Shown in pieces: positions 6,613-6,994 of a stretch of DNA of 6,994 nt. A program made the position numbers and the translations under genes. The DNA comes from Brevundimonas sp. (lineage in GTDB: Bacteria; Pseudomonadota; Alphaproteobacteria; Caulobacterales; Caulobacteraceae). Every line of letters begins with the position of its first letter. Positions within the stretch are counted from its first letter, which is position 1. A model generated the notes under the pieces. It was not told the DNA's origin, ran no database searches, and saw only the letters and a list, made by a program, of their open reading frames with translations. The stretch lies in the NCBI RefSeq assembly GCF_031082345.1, contig NZ_JAVHLH010000153.1:1-6994 (forward strand), read 5' to 3'.

Positions 6613-6778
6613 GCTCGTCCTCGTCCTTTTCGAGCGGCAGGTGGGAGAGACGGCGGAAGGTCTCGCGGTGTTTCGGCCACAGGGCGTAGATCAGCCCGGC
6701 GATGAAGACGGCGCCGAAATAGAGGGTGCCGCCCTGCTGGGCGAACCGCGCCACGGTTTCGTAGTCGAGCCCGCTCAT
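6605..6778 (-). CDS. ccoQ: cbb3 oxidase small subunit CcoQ (FixQ), 57 aa
   Basis: This short gene lies between ccoO and ccoP and is easily missed at 174 bases. I translated it directly: it opens MSGLDYETVARFAQQGG, has one membrane helix at about 19-34 (LYFGAVFIAGLIYALW), then WPKHRETFRRLSHLPL and an acidic end EKDEDEHV. An aromatic-rich helix closing in a W-P-x-x-R/K stretch is typical of CcoQ/FixQ. The protein stabilises the complex, particularly the CcoP interaction, and carries no cofactor. The ATG overlaps the ccoO stop by four bases (ATGA, 6775-6778), and the gene runs eight bases into ccoP. No strong ribosome-binding site precedes it, so coupling to ccoO is likely. Confidence 0.93.
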   Translation of the reverse strand: MSGLDYETVARFAQQGGTLYFGAVFIAGLIYALWPKHRETFRRLSHLPLEKDEDEHV

Positions 6779-6994
6779 CGCATGTTGTCCGGGTCTTCGG
6801 CCTGGTAGGTCCGGAAATCGACCTGGGTGCCGAGTTGCTGCAGATAGGCGATCAGGGCGTCCATCTTGGTCAGACGCGCCGGGTCGCCGTCGAAATCGCC
6901 CTGGGCGATCCGGGGGCCGTAGCGGCCGCGCAGCGCCGAGGTCTCGCTGGCGTACGGATCGACTTGGGCGTTGAGGTCAGCCTCGGCGTTCTCG
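6775..6994 (-). CDS. ccoO: cbb3 oxidase monohaem cytochrome c subunit CcoO (FixO), C-terminal 72 residues, cut by the window
   Basis: Only the 3' end is present. The frame is open to base 6994 and stops with TGA at 6775-6777. The visible part includes ALRGRYGPRIAQGDFDGDPA, then LTKMDALIAYLQQLGTQVDF, the C-terminal helix typical of CcoO, and ends PDNMR. The haem-binding CxxCH and the N-terminal membrane anchor lie outside the window. CcoO accepts electrons and passes them to the CcoN catalytic subunit. Its position just before ccoQ and ccoP is the canonical one, and its stop overlaps the ccoQ start. Confidence 0.94.
   Translation of the reverse strand, partial: ENAEADLNAQVDPYASETSALRGRYGPRIAQGDFDGDPARLTKMDALIAYLQQLGTQVDFRTYQAEDPDNMR

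Noticed and set aside
5920..6705. Plus-strand 261-codon open frame opposite ccoP and ccoQ
   Set aside because: It lies opposite two verified cco genes and shows no recognisable protein features.
1..6994. FNR/FixK-type box, CRISPR array, tRNA, insertion sequence or attachment site
   Set aside because: I looked on both strands and saw no convincing TTGAN6TCAA-like site, spaced repeats, tRNA-like fold or transposase motif. The promoters of both gene groups are probably outside the window.

Overview
This window is almost entirely coding: apart from 16, 3 and 19 bases, every position lies inside a gene. The high G+C content, the short overlapping gene junctions and the protein sequences point to an alphaproteobacterium. 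Caulobacterales (Brevundimonas or Phenylobacterium type) is my best guess, from general resemblance only, since no search could be run.

The right three quarters (1358-6994, minus strand) hold most of a cytochrome cbb3 oxidase locus, read right to left. The 3' end of ccoO comes first, then ccoQ (57 aa), ccoP, ccoG, ccoH, ccoI and ccoS. This is the classic ccoNOQP-GHIS (fixNOQP-GHIS) order; ccoN, most of ccoO and the promoter lie beyond base 6994. CcoO and CcoP are the cytochrome c subunits that feed electrons to CcoN, and CcoQ is a small stabilising subunit. CcoG (membrane ferredoxin-like protein, proposed cupric reductase), CcoH, CcoI (copper P1B-ATPase) and CcoS assemble the enzyme and supply its copper. 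Every one of the six visible junctions overlaps (four ATGA overlaps, one of 8 bases and one of 10), so the genes are probably translationally coupled and made in step.

The left part (1-1338, plus strand) holds three genes in tandem, convergent with the cco operon. They are the C-terminal part of a universal stress protein cut by the window edge, a 122-residue conserved-looking protein of unknown function, and a 190-residue flavodoxin-fold NAD(P)H:quinone-type oxidoreductase. The two gene groups meet tail to tail across 19 bases that contain a small hairpin. A stress protein and a flavin reductase beside a microaerobic oxidase suggest a low-oxygen or redox-response neighbourhood, but no regulatory site that would prove shared control is visible here.

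No RNA gene, mobile element, CRISPR array or origin was seen. The least explained items are the unknown protein at 394-762, a perfect 11-bp inverted repeat inside the flavodoxin-fold gene, a Val in the P-ATPase phosphorylation motif of CcoI, and the fully overlapped operon design. I do not see a clearly novel multi-gene system.
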